A DNA stretch of 64,000 bases from Saccharum officinarum (GCA_020631735.1 CM036179.1:23241063-23305062), one strand, 5' to 3'; counted from the stretch's first letter, positions 22,551 to 34,558 are shown. The notes: generated by a model not told the origin, from the letters alone. Made by a program: numbers and translations.

Positions 22551-25042
22551 TGTAGGAGAGAATGCCTAAACTGTTCCTGTTCAGATGAAACATAACTTTC
22601 TCCTTGAATCTGCCAACAAGAAGCTTTAGCATAGATAAGTTTTTTTTCTTAAATCTTTTGATGTATACAATTATACATTAGCCTAGGAAAAATTTCTCCT
22701 TGAATAATGGAAAGGAGCTGTGTCATCAGCAAGCATTTTTGTAACACTGTTCCATTTGCTTTCATATGATTTGATGTAAAGTCAGGTGTTATGAGAAATG
22801 ACTTTGCCCTCAGTGCACTACTTGTTCAGCTACCTAGCATGGCATTATCCATCAATTTTATGAGGTGCTGCCATCTATGTCACCAATGAGGTGGCGATCC
22901 GGAGTAATCAAATCATATTCCTTTGAAAGAAATTTTAGTTTGTAAAAACAATTTGTGAACCTCCTAATTCATTGTATCCTTGTATTATCACAAGTTATGA
23001 GAAGAATTTTCTAGTCCAATAGGATAAGATATGGATGAATTTTCTGTAGTTATGATCTGTTGCTGTCAATGTTTAGGAGCAACACAAGAACATTAGAATA
23101 TGCTTCATATTGTTAGACAATCTGGACATCTGGAACCATGTGAAGTGGAGTATTTTTTTCCTTTTATTTTAAACAATTCCTATTCTTATATTGTTTGCTA
23201 CTTAGCTGAAAAGCTAAACCTATGTTATTTTTTCTTGCATCAATTCAATGCTTCATTGTATCGTACTAATATAATCTGGAATCAAGGCTACCAAATTAAA
23301 TGAAGTGGTCATTTTTTTGTTGAAAAGAAAGGTAACTATGGTTTGTATTCATGGTTTTGTGGGCTAGATAGAGTGACAGGACCAGTGGTGTAGCCGAGCA
23401 CCTGGCGTCCCTGGCTCTACCCTTGTCCAAGGCCCCCAAAACAATGAAAATCTACTCAAAACACATCAGAATATCAATTGTTCAAAGGACATGTCCTTGT
23501 ATTAGCACAGGATTAGTCCTGGGCCTAGCCTATTTCTGGTTCCATCCCTGGACAGGGTATAAATTTATATCCACATTCACCATCAGTAAGATGGAAATTG
23601 AACAATTTGATCCTCTTGCTTAATTATTTACAAGACGTACAGAGACAAGATTGAGGACCACCAATATACTTTACTCTTTATAATGTAGAACTGGAATAAA
23701 GTGACATTGTTGCAACTGCTTGCATCAAATAGATAATGAAATTGTGTGGGAACACATGCTTATCGCAATGGTATGCCTTGAAGAACATTCTCAAATTTCA
23801 ACACTGTACTAGAAAAGTAAATATTGAATGCATGTCAGTGTAAATGATGGTTTATATGCTATTCCAAAAACCAAGTTGGAAAAATCATAAAGCTATGTTA
23901 TTACTAATTGAACAGTGTATGGTCGCAAACCATGCCCTCAAATTGCTTCAATTTTGCACTTCTCACTTTCCAGAAGAGTATAGAAGCACTAGTTGAGGAA
24001 TAGCCTGACTTGCTGAAGCTCCAAACTTCTGTGTTATCCACATGCTTATGGAACTTTGATAGGTTCTGCATCCACTGGTTCCAAGTTGATTAACTGCCAT
24101 TTATGGTCATAAATCCTCTAATTTGTGTCTAGCTAGGGTGTGGTTGTAAGAGTCCGAGCCATTAGAAGTTACGAAATGGCTGTCCTTTATGGACCTAAGC
24201 TGCCAGACATACTCATACCGGCCTACTCTTGGTACACATTTGTCTTCTCTCAATCCAAGACATTGAATGACATTCTGGGTATAGATTTGTATCCTGGTTT
24301 TGCAGAATTTAAATGTATTAAGTTTTGAATTTTGAGCCATATGTTAAAAATTGAGTACAGATTTATATTGAGCTTTGATACGAAAGGTCGAATGTGAATT
24401 TATAGATATAAATTTTATTTCAAAAATATTAAGTCGAATTTATTGTTCTGAATTCAGATTGATGTTTAACACTTAAGCTAAATTTTAAATTTTATAGTTA
24501 CAAGATTGTTTTCAGTGTCAAATCGATTAAAATTTTACATACATTACATGTTCTATGATAATCATAGTTGAACTATTCTAGTTTGAAAATTGGAGTCCGT
24601 CATTCAAGAATGTTTAGATTGATCCATTTTGCAGCTTTTTTTATTTGTAGAACTTGCCTATGATGTTTACTTTTACAGATACTTGGAAGTAAAAAATTCT
24701 TAATTTTTACCCTAAGAAATTATACTCGTATTTGATTATTTTTGGAACTTATGCATTTATAGTTGTGTGTTACTCGAGAATTGTATTTTGATTGTTTGCA
24801 ATCCAATAGGAGCTTTAGTATAGAAAGTTGGAGATAATTCCATTTAGGAGGCCAATATGGCATCTTTTCAGGGACTCTCTTGACAAGGCTATGTGCTGGT
24901 TCAAATGGGATTCATAACCATAGGTGCATTTTTCTTCTTTTTTTTTATATAAAATAGTGCAAAGCCCACTTAAAAAATGTAGACGCCTTATCAAATATTC
25001 TGTGACTAATTCGATCTTCCCTGCTCTATTTAAGAGACATAG
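22551..25042. other. intergenic stretch, no recognised gene
   Basis: AT-rich DNA. Around 23380-23560 is a patch with ggtgtagccgagcacctgg and cctgggcctagcc that resembles a hAT-like terminal region but could not be delimited. Positions 24340-24800 are very AT-rich and featureless. The short ORFs show no domain. Confidence 0.5.
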
Positions 25043-25397
25043 TGTTCTGTGGCTGCTAGGGTTGAGGGGGGTGAGCTGAGGAGTGGTGGCGACTGGTGTG
25101 CTACAGTACCCGCGGGTACTGTTCGCTCCCAGGATTGTGGCAGCTGGGCTGCGAGGGAGAGAGGAGGCAGGCCGGGAGCTTTGCCCACGGCCGAGCAAGA
25201 GGGAAGAGATTTCCTTCTTAATTCTTGCTTGATTAGATTGATATATGTATATCTTCTCTCCTTATATAGAGAGGTTTACTTACTCCCAAGCAAGGCTTAC
25301 TTACCTCTAAGCAAGCGACCCTTATCTCTAATTAACCCTAATACTAACGGGCTATACAACCAGCCCAGGCCCAATAGGCCCCTGACGTACTCTAACA
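25043..25397 (-). mobile_element. solo LTR, likely Copia
   Basis: On the minus strand it starts TGTTAGAGTACGTC and ends GCCACAGAACA. It is flanked by perfect 5-bp duplications CATAG (25038-25042 and 25398-25402). No internal region adjoins it, so LTR-LTR recombination probably removed the body. It contains a TATA-like ctctatataagg in the minus orientation and a perfect 20-bp palindrome at 25103-25122. Assignment to Copia rests on LTR length and style only. Confidence 0.88.
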
Positions 25398-26303
25398 CAT
25401 AGGCTGATAGGCCTCTTTGTGTTGCCAATTCTTTTGGACTTCAAGTTTACTGAGGGATAAAAAATAGCATTTTCTGTGTGCACCCCTTAGCATATTTAAG
25501 GTGTTATCTTTCTTTGGTTTGCCCAAAGACTTCAGATGCAAAACAATTTGATTTTTGCAGGCCTGTAGCATGTGGCAATGCACCAATTCTATGCTAAATC
25601 TTCTGCTTGGGGATGTGTTGGGGGTTGTGCTATATAGGAGAAAGTAGAAGCAACAACAGTTTATGATGGCTTTCATGCACATAACCTCTTTGTTTTCTTG
25701 TTCGTCATTGCAAACAACTGATTAATTATTGTATACAATGACCCTTTCTCATGCAATATATTGCCACAGTGGATCCCATACTTTTCTCTTACAATATTGT
25801 ACTTTTGACAACTTCAGCAGTTAGACAGCCCTGTTTGAAATCTTCAATATTTGGAACAGCTCCGTGTTTCTTTGGAAATTTATTGCCGAAGGTTGTTCAT
25901 GTGGCTGTTCCCATGACACTTGCTTGTAGTTATCACTCCAGTCCTCACTGTCTTACTGGAGTCAACAGGTAATGTGTGCAAACATCAATTAAATAAATGG
26001 ATATATAAAGATATTGATGGGTTTCATACTTCAGTGAAAAAGTGGGGTCTAGTTGAAGATATTGGAAGATCAAGCTGATCTAGTTCCTATACCAATAAAG
26101 GCAAGTTGTACTGTTAATACTTTAGCGAGGAAAAATGCCCCTTCTTTGATTATTGTTCCAGTTATTTTTGTTTGAAAATGCTATCTTCAATCTCATTTCT
26201 TTCCCTGGATGGTTATATGTTCATTGTTGATTCAGCATTTTAAAATCTCTTGATTTTGTAACTGATGCTAGGGTGCAACTAACCTTAGATTAATTTGCTT
26301 CAG
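25398..26303. other. intergenic or intronic stretch with one candidate exon
   Basis: At about 25885-25970 a plus-strand frame reads PKVVHVAVPMTLACSYHSS and runs to a good donor (caacag|gtaatg). It may be an exon of the gene described at 26304-27285. The rest shows no coding signal. Confidence 0.35.
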
Positions 26304-27285
26304 GCGGGGTCATTTATCAACATGCAGAACAGGGTTATGTGAGGCTAACTTTCTTGCTTCCAAAACGCCCCACTGCTTTGCCTTACATGCATTGCATCAA
26401 ATTGGTGTTTGAGGATTTATCATGAATGACAAAAGAGAGGTTATAACAATTTCTAGGTTGCACTTGTTTCCTTAGTAATATTACTTTCTGAATAAGATTA
26501 TAACTCTTTATGCACTTTGTGGTTGTATTAAATGCTTTTTCTGATTTAGGTGCTTGTCGTTAAGGAAAGGAAATCCCATTACACTGTTCAGGCATTTGGA
26601 AGATTCCTAACTGGTTTTGTTGATAAGGATCCAATCATCTTCACGCATATAAAAGAACTGACTGATAAGGCAACAACCATCATAGGTTATACTCCCTCCA
26701 TTCTACACTATAAGTTGTTTTAGCATTTTTAGTTACATAGCTTATGCTATGCACCTAGATATACGCTATGTCTGGATACAATTTGGAACAGAAGTTGTAC
26801 TTGCTTAGTTTCTAAAATGCTGCATTTTGTTAATATATTTTGGTTGTTCCACTGAATGTATATGCTATTTAGCATCTTTTTATTATTTATACATTTTCCT
26901 AGTGCTTTACAAATAGAAACTTCTTTCTTGGATGGCGTTGCGTTAAGGCATATATCAAACTCAACTCAATGATAGTTATTTTACAGCCTGCTCGGAAGAG
27001 GTAGCTGCAGCAGCCCTGTTGCTGCTGCACTTCCTTCCTAAACGTACTGTTCAATCAGTTATAAAAACAAGCTGCGGCAGCGCTGTGGCTGCTAAAGTAG
27101 AAGCAGAGAGCAGGCCGTTAACATTTCCACTGAAAATTCCTTTGCACACCAAGTCACTTTTTAGAATTCAGATATACTGTTTCTTTGCACACTCAAAGGC
27201 ACTGTCGTTTCACATCACAATTGATGAATCTGATATTGAGGCTACAATGGTACTCGTCAAGATCCAGATGGTTTTTCACTGTTAG
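26304..27285 (+). CDS. 3' exons of an unidentified plant gene
   Basis: Two exons join in perfect phase. The first, 26550-26685 (acceptor gatttag|g, donor catag|gttat), reads VLVVKERKSHYTVQAFGRF and FVDKDPIIFTHIKELTDKA. The second, 26997-27285 (acceptor ttacag|cc), reads ACSEEVAAAALLLLHFLPKR, then RPLTFPLKIPLHTKSLF, and ends at a stop. A possible earlier 30-base exon at 26304-26333 reads AGSFINMQNR. I do not recognise the family. The helical Ala/Leu character is compatible with a HEAT/ARM-like protein, but that is a guess. It may be a gene fragment carried by a transposon, since no 5' exons were found. A Stowaway end lies in the intron. Confidence 0.42.
26690..26800. mobile_element. Stowaway MITE fragment in an intron
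   Basis: TACTCCCTCCATTCTACACTATAAG begins directly after the donor site at 26686. The interior has the typical TAGATATA...TATGTCTGGAT words. The right terminus is not clear, so it is probably truncated. Confidence 0.5.
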
Positions 27286-28556
27286 AAGAAACGAACACTT
27301 TTGGGCTTTTCATTTGCAGTGTGGATGCCTGTAGATGAATTTCTCAGGCAGTCGTTCCATCAAGAGGATGAAATGGGCAAGTGGTCGTGGTGAAGCACCT
27401 GGACACGTGGCAGCGGTGGCCGTCCACTGCGTCAATAGAAGCAATCTTCCCCATATGGGACATGTTTGGCAAAAACTCAAATAGTAATTAGCAAGAAGCC
27501 GCCATGGTCTAGTCAACTGTATCAGTTATCAAACATTGTGTATGTATGTCATACGTGGGCACTGACGGTAAGGGGTGGAGGTGGATGTATCGATCAAATA
27601 ATTTTTTTTTTTGCAAATTTACAATGCAAAGCTACGTTCTCATCACTCTAATCAATATGCACTGACACTTATGGTACTAATCGTGCCATGATAATTGCTA
27701 ATTAGAATTTGCTATAACAACATCGCCAGAAAAAAAAAACGAGCATGACACCGATCCTAGTCCAATCGTTTTTTTTTAACTTATTAGTTAGTTCCCCCTT
27801 CCCCAATTCGTTTCTATCGACTGATAGAAATAGCAGGGCAGTCACAATTAATTGGGGAAGAGTAGTAGTTGATCAGCGGTCAGGGGCCAGCCGCCAGCCA
27901 GGCTGCCTTTGCCTTGAGCTTGCCGCTATCAGGCTCACGTGCCCTACAAATGCATGTCACGGCTTCTCCAAACCTTTGGACCGACTGCCTCCATATGCAC
28001 GTGTGTGTCTGCTGTTTTCCTCAAAGTACATCACCTGTGTAGTACTCGTAGTTGGTACCAAAGCTCCCGTGCATACCCTCCTTGCATTTGTTCAATTGTT
28101 CCTAACAAGTGCATATTACTGTGGGGATTAAAAAACAGTTGTTTCCGTATAGTGGTTTCTGTAACTACTATATGCTGCTGTTGTCGTTAAATTATCATAT
28201 ACAAATTTGACATATGGTACAGTACAATTCTAGTTTTGATCAGTTTTATGAAAATACAGAAATAACAAAAATATCTATAACGCCGGACAAGATTCACGAG
28301 ATATAAATTACCAACTATAGTATATTTTATAGTCCATTCCTCTAATTAATGATTATAGTATTGTCTCTAACTTGATCAAAGTTAGATAATGCAGGTTTTA
28401 CCTACGAAAGTCAAAACGGAGGGAGTATTTTAATTAGATTCATATAGAAAGATATTAATTAGATTATTGTTTATCTTGCGACCAAGCAAAACGAGATGAG
28501 TCCTTTTTTTTAGCAATGAACAGTGATAGGTTAACGGTGTCGCATCATACTTCCTA
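27286..28556. other. intergenic stretch with MITE debris
   Basis: No gene supported. At 28415-28430 is the terminal word aaaacggagggagta of a Stowaway-type MITE whose left end is decayed. The ORF at 27745-28131 has no recognisable domain. Confidence 0.45.
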
Positions 28557-29516
28557 GAGCATGTCCGAGAGATAGGCTAAAACATTTTGTAAAGCTAAAT
28601 ATAGCTATTATTGACAAAAAAAAACGACTCCAACAGATTGTGTAAACGCCTCTCTAAATTTAGTGGCTGTCTATTCCTGAAAATTCGGTCGCTAGATTTG
28701 GACGACGAGAGTCGCTGGCTATTCGACCTTTTCCCGCATGGCGCCTCATCCCCCGCACGAACGTGCGTTGCCAGTGCTGCTCTGGACTCCAAAGAATGCT
28801 GCTCGTCACGCTGGCCGCCTGGCCGGATGCTGCACCGGCATGCGCTCGCGTGGCCGCCGCCAGTGCCGGACCTAGCTAGCGTGGTGGCGCTGGCGGCGTG
28901 CACCAGCTGCAGTCCTGCACCCTTAAGCTTTGGAGTCACGGTCTCAGCGGCAGCGTCGGCGGCGGCGGCGCAGGGAGCGGGGCCGCGGGGGTGCCACTAT
29001 TGAATGCACTCGTCACGGTGCTGAAGCATTTGCAGGTGCAGCAACGCCGGGATGCCCCGAAGCAGCCGCTGCTCGCCATTAAGGTCGAGCTCAAGCAGCT
29101 CGTCTTCTCGATCGCTCGCTGCTGCTCGCCATTAAGGTCGAGCTCAAGCAGCTCGTCTTCTCCATCGCTCGCTGCTGCTCGCCTTTAAGGTCAAGCTCGA
29201 GCAGCTCGTCCTCTCCACCGCTCGCGTCGCATAGCGAATGCCTACATGAACCCTCGACTCGCGGCTGCTGCAGGCGGCAGCGGAGACGACGCACACAAGG
29301 TGCTCGACGCCATGCTCAAGCCGGCGCGGCACAACCAGGTGCCGAAGATGGCTGTGTCCCATGACGTGACAGATACAAATAGCAAGAATGGAAATTTTTT
29401 ACAAAGGCTGTTGGAGTAGTCTAGGTTTTTTTGTGGATGTTTTATTTTAGAGAATAGCTAAATTAGGAGATTTGGAAAATATTTTTAGCTAATCTCTTGG
29501 AGATGCTAAGGTTTAT
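28557..29516. mobile_element. TIR element with GC-rich insert (possible gene-carrying transposon)
   Basis: The left end agcatgtccgagagataggc and the inverted right end agcatctccaagagattagc match at most positions over about 25 bp. They belong to the common grass AGCATCTCCAAGAG class. AT-rich arms flank a GC-rich core (28740-29370), as in transposons that captured host DNA. The core holds a 53-bp tandem repeat. No TSD was identified and no transposase is present. Confidence 0.5.
29068..29226 (+). repeat. 53-bp tandem repeat, three copies
   Basis: Units start gctgctcgcc at 29068, 29121 and 29174, with two or more mismatches in the last copy. Because 53 is not a multiple of three, the repeat shifts frame each time and is unlikely to be coding as it stands. 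Confidence 0.85.
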
Positions 29517-30659
29517 CATCAGTTGAGTGAAAAGGTCTCCGCTGCCTGTCACATGCATGCACAATGAGCCCCTGTAGGATTCCGTGAAATGTGTTGACTT
29601 TCCCCAGCCTTCCCTCCCTCCCGTGCATCGCATCTCTATCAAACATTTGCCCTTTGTTCCCCAGCCTCACGTTATATCTGAAGACTGAAAGGCACAAAGG
29701 TAGGTTTTATAGGCATCTATTTTGGCCCTGTTTGAAACAGTTGATAGTAATCCGTACGAATTTCACATTATTTCCCACCGCCTTTTCGATAGTCAACTAT
29801 ATACGAAAGTAAATATATTTCGATTTCAATGTAGATGCAACAAACCAAACATGCTTAGCGGAGGGTCAAGGAAAGGTGCCGGCCTCGACCAACATTATCT
29901 CCAAAGTATATACTCGGTCCGTACCAGAAATTTAGTGTTTTAATTGTGTTTGAAGTAAAAATATCTGAAGTTTAATCAAATTTATAGGAAAAAATTATTA
30001 ACATTTATGACACTAACAAACTATACTTTGAAAATATATTCCATGATGAGTCCAATGACAATTATTTCAATATATAAGTATTAGTATTCTTATGTATATA
30101 TATTTGGTTAAACTTTAGATAATTTGATTTTAGATAAAACTAAACCATTAAGTATTTTAGGATTAATGTATTAGTAGTTTACTCTATCGGTCCCAAAATA
30201 ACTTCACATCTCACTTTTTAAGGAGTCAAATAAGTGACCTCTGTTGCGGCACTCGGGAGGAGTGTGTGTAGTCATGTCTCGGGGACATAAGTTTGGCTGA
30301 ATGTCGTCAACAAATATTGTGTCTCTAACATTTTCTGTAACCTTGTATGTTTGTTTCAGTAAATTTTATCGATGTTTATGTACGTGGAAATTAGTGAACA
30401 ACTTGAAACTACGAGGGCCATAACGTCACCTTGGCAAATATTCTACCACCAGAAGTTACCATTCGAAAAGCCTCAAGCTATACGGTTTTCTCTTCGTCGG
30501 GCTTATTTTTAATATAAGCTTATTAGGAGCTCATAGCTCAAAGAGTTTGACACTCATTATTATCTAATAATAAAGTTCTATTTTCAGACTCCATCGGAGC
30601 ACTAAAATCTGTTTGTTGGTTGTTGACCAAACCATTTTTTTCTAGAGTCCCGTCCAAAC
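29517..30659. other. intergenic stretch, no recognised gene
   Basis: AT-rich. At 29735-29860 is a possible small decayed element bounded by ccctgtttgaaacag and caaaccaaacatgc. At 29925-30230 are words typical of degenerate grass MITEs. Nothing coding is supported. Confidence 0.45.
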
Positions 30660-30841
30660 ATCCCTTCAAAGCTTGTTAGGTGGTGCTCCGATCGATTCTG
30701 GCCCTGGCGCTTCCAAAACTATAGTAAAAAGAGGGGAGGGGGGGTGTGCGGAGACGCTAGCGCCCGGACATCCAGCCCTAAGAGGTGTCAGGAGCTCCCA
30801 CCAGCCCGTAAAATTATATAGTTTCACCCATAAGTCCCACC

Positions 30842-31403
30842 TAGAGATGGCAACGGGTACCCGAAACCCAAGTATCCGACGGGTATTACCCGATAAAGAG
30901 GCGTGTATGGAATGAATTTTCTACCCGTGGGTATGTTATTGGGCAAAATCCTATACCCATCGGGTATACGGGTACGGGTGCGGGTGTATACTACACATAC
31001 CCGTATACCCGCGGGTAAGACATACCCGCAAAAATAACTAGCCAACCTCAGTTATTTTAGCGCATATAAGTCATTAATTTGGCTCATTGAGACATCCACT
31101 ATATTTCTAGTAGATTGTCTTTGTTGTAATGATGCTAATAATATTTGTTAGCATATTTGTAACTTGTTGGAAGCTTAGAATGATTTATTTTTGCACGTGA
31201 CTATTTGATATTTTTAGGTAATTTTCGGGTATACTATCGGGTACGGGTTACCCGTCGGGTGAGAATTACCAGGCGGGTACGGGTATGGAACTATTTTTTT
31301 ACCCGCATGTGGGTACGGGTAACCCGACGGGTAAAATTTTGCGGGTGCGGGTACGGGTACGGGTGAGCACTACCCGTCGGGTACGTACCCGTTGCCATCT
31401 TGA
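30842..31403. mobile_element. hAT-type non-autonomous element
   Basis: The ends TAGAGATGGCAACGGG and CCCGTTGCCATCTTGA form a near-perfect 16-bp TIR. It is flanked by an identical 8-bp TSD GTCCCACC (30834-30841 and 31404-31411), the hAT hallmark. It is 562 bp with no transposase. Both subterminal regions are crowded with CGGGTA/TACCCG words, while the middle is AT-rich. Confidence 0.88.
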
Positions 31404-31550
31404 GTCCCACCGAGTCTGTAAAAGTTATATGGTTCCACCCGTAATAGAGGGGACAGCCTGCGTCCTGCTGCACGCACAGGCGGGGACCAGCTGTGCCCCT
31501 GCCGCCGTCCCTCTCCGCTTCCCACGCGCATGCACGACGACAAATGCGTC

Positions 31551-31995
31551 CCATTGCAACATATGCAACACCAGATCAACTTTTGCAATATCCAGATAAA
31601 CACTTGTAATGTACATCCGAAACAATTGAAACACTTGTAGCATACGTCTGAAACACCAGAAAAACACGTGTAACCATTGCAAAATTTATGCAACATCCAC
31701 ATAAAACACTTGAAACATATGTTTGAAGCAACTGAAAACACTTAAAAACATAAGCTTGCAACCATGCATATATATGCAACATTTAGATCTACTTTTGCAA
31801 CATCCAGATGAAACACTTGCAACATACGTCTTAAACAGATGAAACAGTTAGAACATACAATTGAAACATACGTGTATAGCCATTGCAACACATGTAACAT
31901 CTCGATCTATTTTTGTAACACCGATATAAAACACTTGCAACATACCTCTGAAACATCTAAAACACTTGAAACATTCGTTTGCAACATGTGCTTTC
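31551..31995. repeat. phased AACA array (copy B)
   Basis: Same words as at 2815-3150 (ttttgcaacatccagat, cttgcaacatacgtctga) at roughly helical spacing, in a longer array of at least three higher-order units. Confidence 0.75.
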
Positions 31996-32635
31996 AGCGT
32001 AATATCGCCTTGCTGTTTGGGAATGAAAGCTCGTCAGCGCGTGGAGTTCACTGGTGTAGAGCTCGCAGCTGCAGTGGAGAAGGACGCGGCAAGTCCGATG
32101 GAGAAGGTCGTGGCAGGTTCACGCGCTCTAGAAGGTCGCGGCGTGCGAGTGGCGCAGTGGAGGAGGAAGATGGGCTACTGTGCTCTGGCGCGATGGAGAT
32201 GCCGGCTGGCGGAGCGGAGGCGCGGTGGAGAGGGAGGCGCGGTGGAGAATGCGGTCACCGAGGCAATGCGGGCACGCGACAAAGCGTGGTCGTCGAGGCA
32301 GCACGGGCGCGTGACAAAGCGTGGTCACCGAGGCGGCGCGGGCGTGCGACGACGCTTCATGAGGTGAGTTTTTTAACGATTAGGGGTTTGTGGGAGTGGA
32401 TGAGCAGATAAAAATTATCGTCAAGGGCGGTCCTTGGGTTAGCGCGGGCGGCCCACCATCGGGACTGTTCGTATGCCGGACGCCCTACACCCCGAAACGC
32501 CTAGTGCCCGGATGTCCGGACGGGGCTAGTGTTGGGACGCTCGCGCCTACTTCAAGTGCGGGCTCACACTGCACCGTGGCGCCCCCTCTATACCCATGCG
32601 CATGCAAGTGGGCCCAGCAGCTGCTTCAGATGGAG

Positions 32636-32975
32636 CCCACTGCAACATACGTCCGAAACTATTGAAACACTTGTAACATACATCTGAAAACACCAGGAAA
32701 AGACATCTGTAGCCATTGCAAAACATACATAACATCCAAATAAAACACTTGCAATATATGTGTGAACCATATGCAACATCCAGATAAAACAAACTTGCAA
32801 CAAATATCTGAAAAAACAGATGAAACATTGGGGACAGATGTTTGCAACATAAGTGTACACCTATTGCAACATATGCAACATCCTGATCTACTTTTGCAAC
32901 ATTCATACGAAACACTTGCAATATACCTCTGAAACAACTGAAACACTTAAAACATACGCTTGCAACATGCGCTCA
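32636..32975. repeat. phased AACA array (copy C)
   Basis: The array runs from gcaacatacgtccgaaac to cttgcaacatgcgctcagcg. It shares unit order with copies A and B and is followed by a GC-rich tract with internal near-repeats (cgcgagtggggggcg twice). Confidence 0.75.
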
Positions 32976-33804
32976 GCGAATGTCACCTTGCTTGAACGAA
33001 TGGAGCTCGTCCTTGTGGAGCTCGAGCCAGCGCGGAGCTCAATGCCACGGAGTGCAAGGAGGTCGTCGGTGCAGAGCTTGTCGGCGGCACGGGCCTCGGC
33101 AGTGACCGCGGCAGGCGGATGGAACACGTCCGCGACGGGAGGCGCGGGCGCGGGCAGGCTGGCGAGTGGCGTAGGCGGAGTCCGTCCCGCGAGCAGGGGC
33201 GACGCGGGCGAGCAGTGTCTGTCCTGCGTGGGCGGGCGCCACGGGTGGGGGCGGTGCTGGTGAGCGGCGCAGGCAGAGTCCATCCCGTGAGTGGGGGGCG
33301 TAGCGCAGAACGGCGTACGACACGGGCGGGGGCAGCGCTGGCGAACGGCGGAGGCGGAGTCCGTCCCGCGAGTGGGGGGCGCAGCGCAGAACGGGCGTAC
33401 GACACGGGCGGGGTCTGTGGATGAGTGGATGAGGATGACGTCCGGATGGGAGTCACAGGACGAACGCCCGTGAGATATCTTTATCGATAGTAAAAAAAAA
33501 TTATCTTTTTATTTGTTTGAAATAAATTAGAAATCAATAAGTACTATTTTAGCACGACGAGGCTGAAGCCGAAGTCGTTAGAAGCCGGGCCAAACGGATT
33601 TTGAAGACTAGATCGATGATGTCTCATGTCTGACCGACTTTGTGCCCCGAGGCGCTCAACCAAACAGCTCGTCCCTCCTCATGACACGAGCAAATGGTCC
33701 CTCCGGCGGTCCGGCCGGCTGAACGGACCAAATTAGCCCAAACAAGGCACCAAGAAGGCAGCCATAAAAGGTGTACCTCCTGACCGACCTCCCAACGTAC
33801 GAGA

Positions 33805-33823
33805 GGGGGGGGGGGGGGGGGGG
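33805..33823 (+). repeat. poly-G tract of 19
   Basis: An uninterrupted G run in non-coding DNA. It is length-unstable and a possible G-quadruplex former. Confidence 0.85.
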
Positions 33824-34022
33824 CAAGCACAGTAGATTCATTTAAGTACCTACATAAATATTTGTATTTATAACACAAAAAATATTAATTTCACCTATTT
33901 TTTATTACAATATGATAATTTTGGTTAAAAATAGTGTAGATTTTTTTGAAAATTTGTTGAAACATATAATTATATATATTTTATCACACTAAAAAATACG
34001 ATCACATTTGTCCAGTCCCCTT

Positions 34023-34266
34023 AGGCAGTGTTTAGTTCCTTCAAAATTCTAAAAATTTACAAGATTTCCCGTCACATCAAATCTTTGGACGCATGCATGG
34101 AGCATTAAATGTAAGTAAAAAAAATAAATAATTGCACAGTTTGTCTGTAAATATCGAGACGAATCTTTTGAGCCTAGTTAGTCCATGATTGGATAAATTT
34201 TATCAAATAACAACGAAAAGTGCTACAGGAACTTTACACACACTTTACAACCATCTAAACACACCC
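34023..34266. mobile_element. MITE of the TGTTTAGTTCC class
   Basis: Left gcagtgtttagttcc and right catctaaacacaccc are partly inverted. The interior has the words gcatggagcattaaatgtaa, gcacagtttgtctgtaa and gagcctagttagtccatgat that mark a very abundant grass MITE. Ends are decayed and no TSD was resolved. Confidence 0.7.
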
Positions 34267-34425
34267 TTAATCAAAATTATTGCTTTCACCTCTGGTACGA
34301 CGAATCAATCCATCAATCAATCCTGCTTGGTGGTGCCCCTGCCACTACCAGCCAGCCCGCTACAGTACCGAGATTGAGAGGGAGAGATAGGAGGAGCACT
34401 ACTCCTCCCTTTGATGACACTGCTA

Positions 34426-34558
34426 TCTAAACTCTACAAAGGTGAACCGGTCGCCGAGTAACCAGCCTATCCACGTTAGCAAAATTCATTCTGGTCGTTC
34501 GATCTCGGCTTGGACGTCCAGATTTGGTGGTGTTCCCTGTTGACGACGTTGTCATCGG
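34426..34558 (+). repeat. Helitron-like 5' end, copy 1 of a direct repeat
   Basis: Matches 35974-36106 at 130 of 133 positions, by my alignment by eye. Contains gtgaaccggtcgccgagtaa. Confidence 0.85.

Larger units (their letters stand above)
30660..33490. mobile_element. unclassified repeat elements with AACA arrays (copies B and C)
   Basis: Two successive blocks resemble the element at 2491-3660. Each has gcccggacatcc/gcccggatgtccgg on the left, an AACA array, then a GC-rich segment. The second block ends gacgtccggatgggagtcac. Copy B (about 30660-32400) is interrupted by a hAT-type element. Copy C spans about 32440-33480. No transposase or clear TSD was seen. Confidence 0.5.

Noticed and set aside
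31551..31995. CRISPR-like regular repeat array
   Set aside because: Spacing is irregular and units grade into each other without spacers. The context is a plant transposon.
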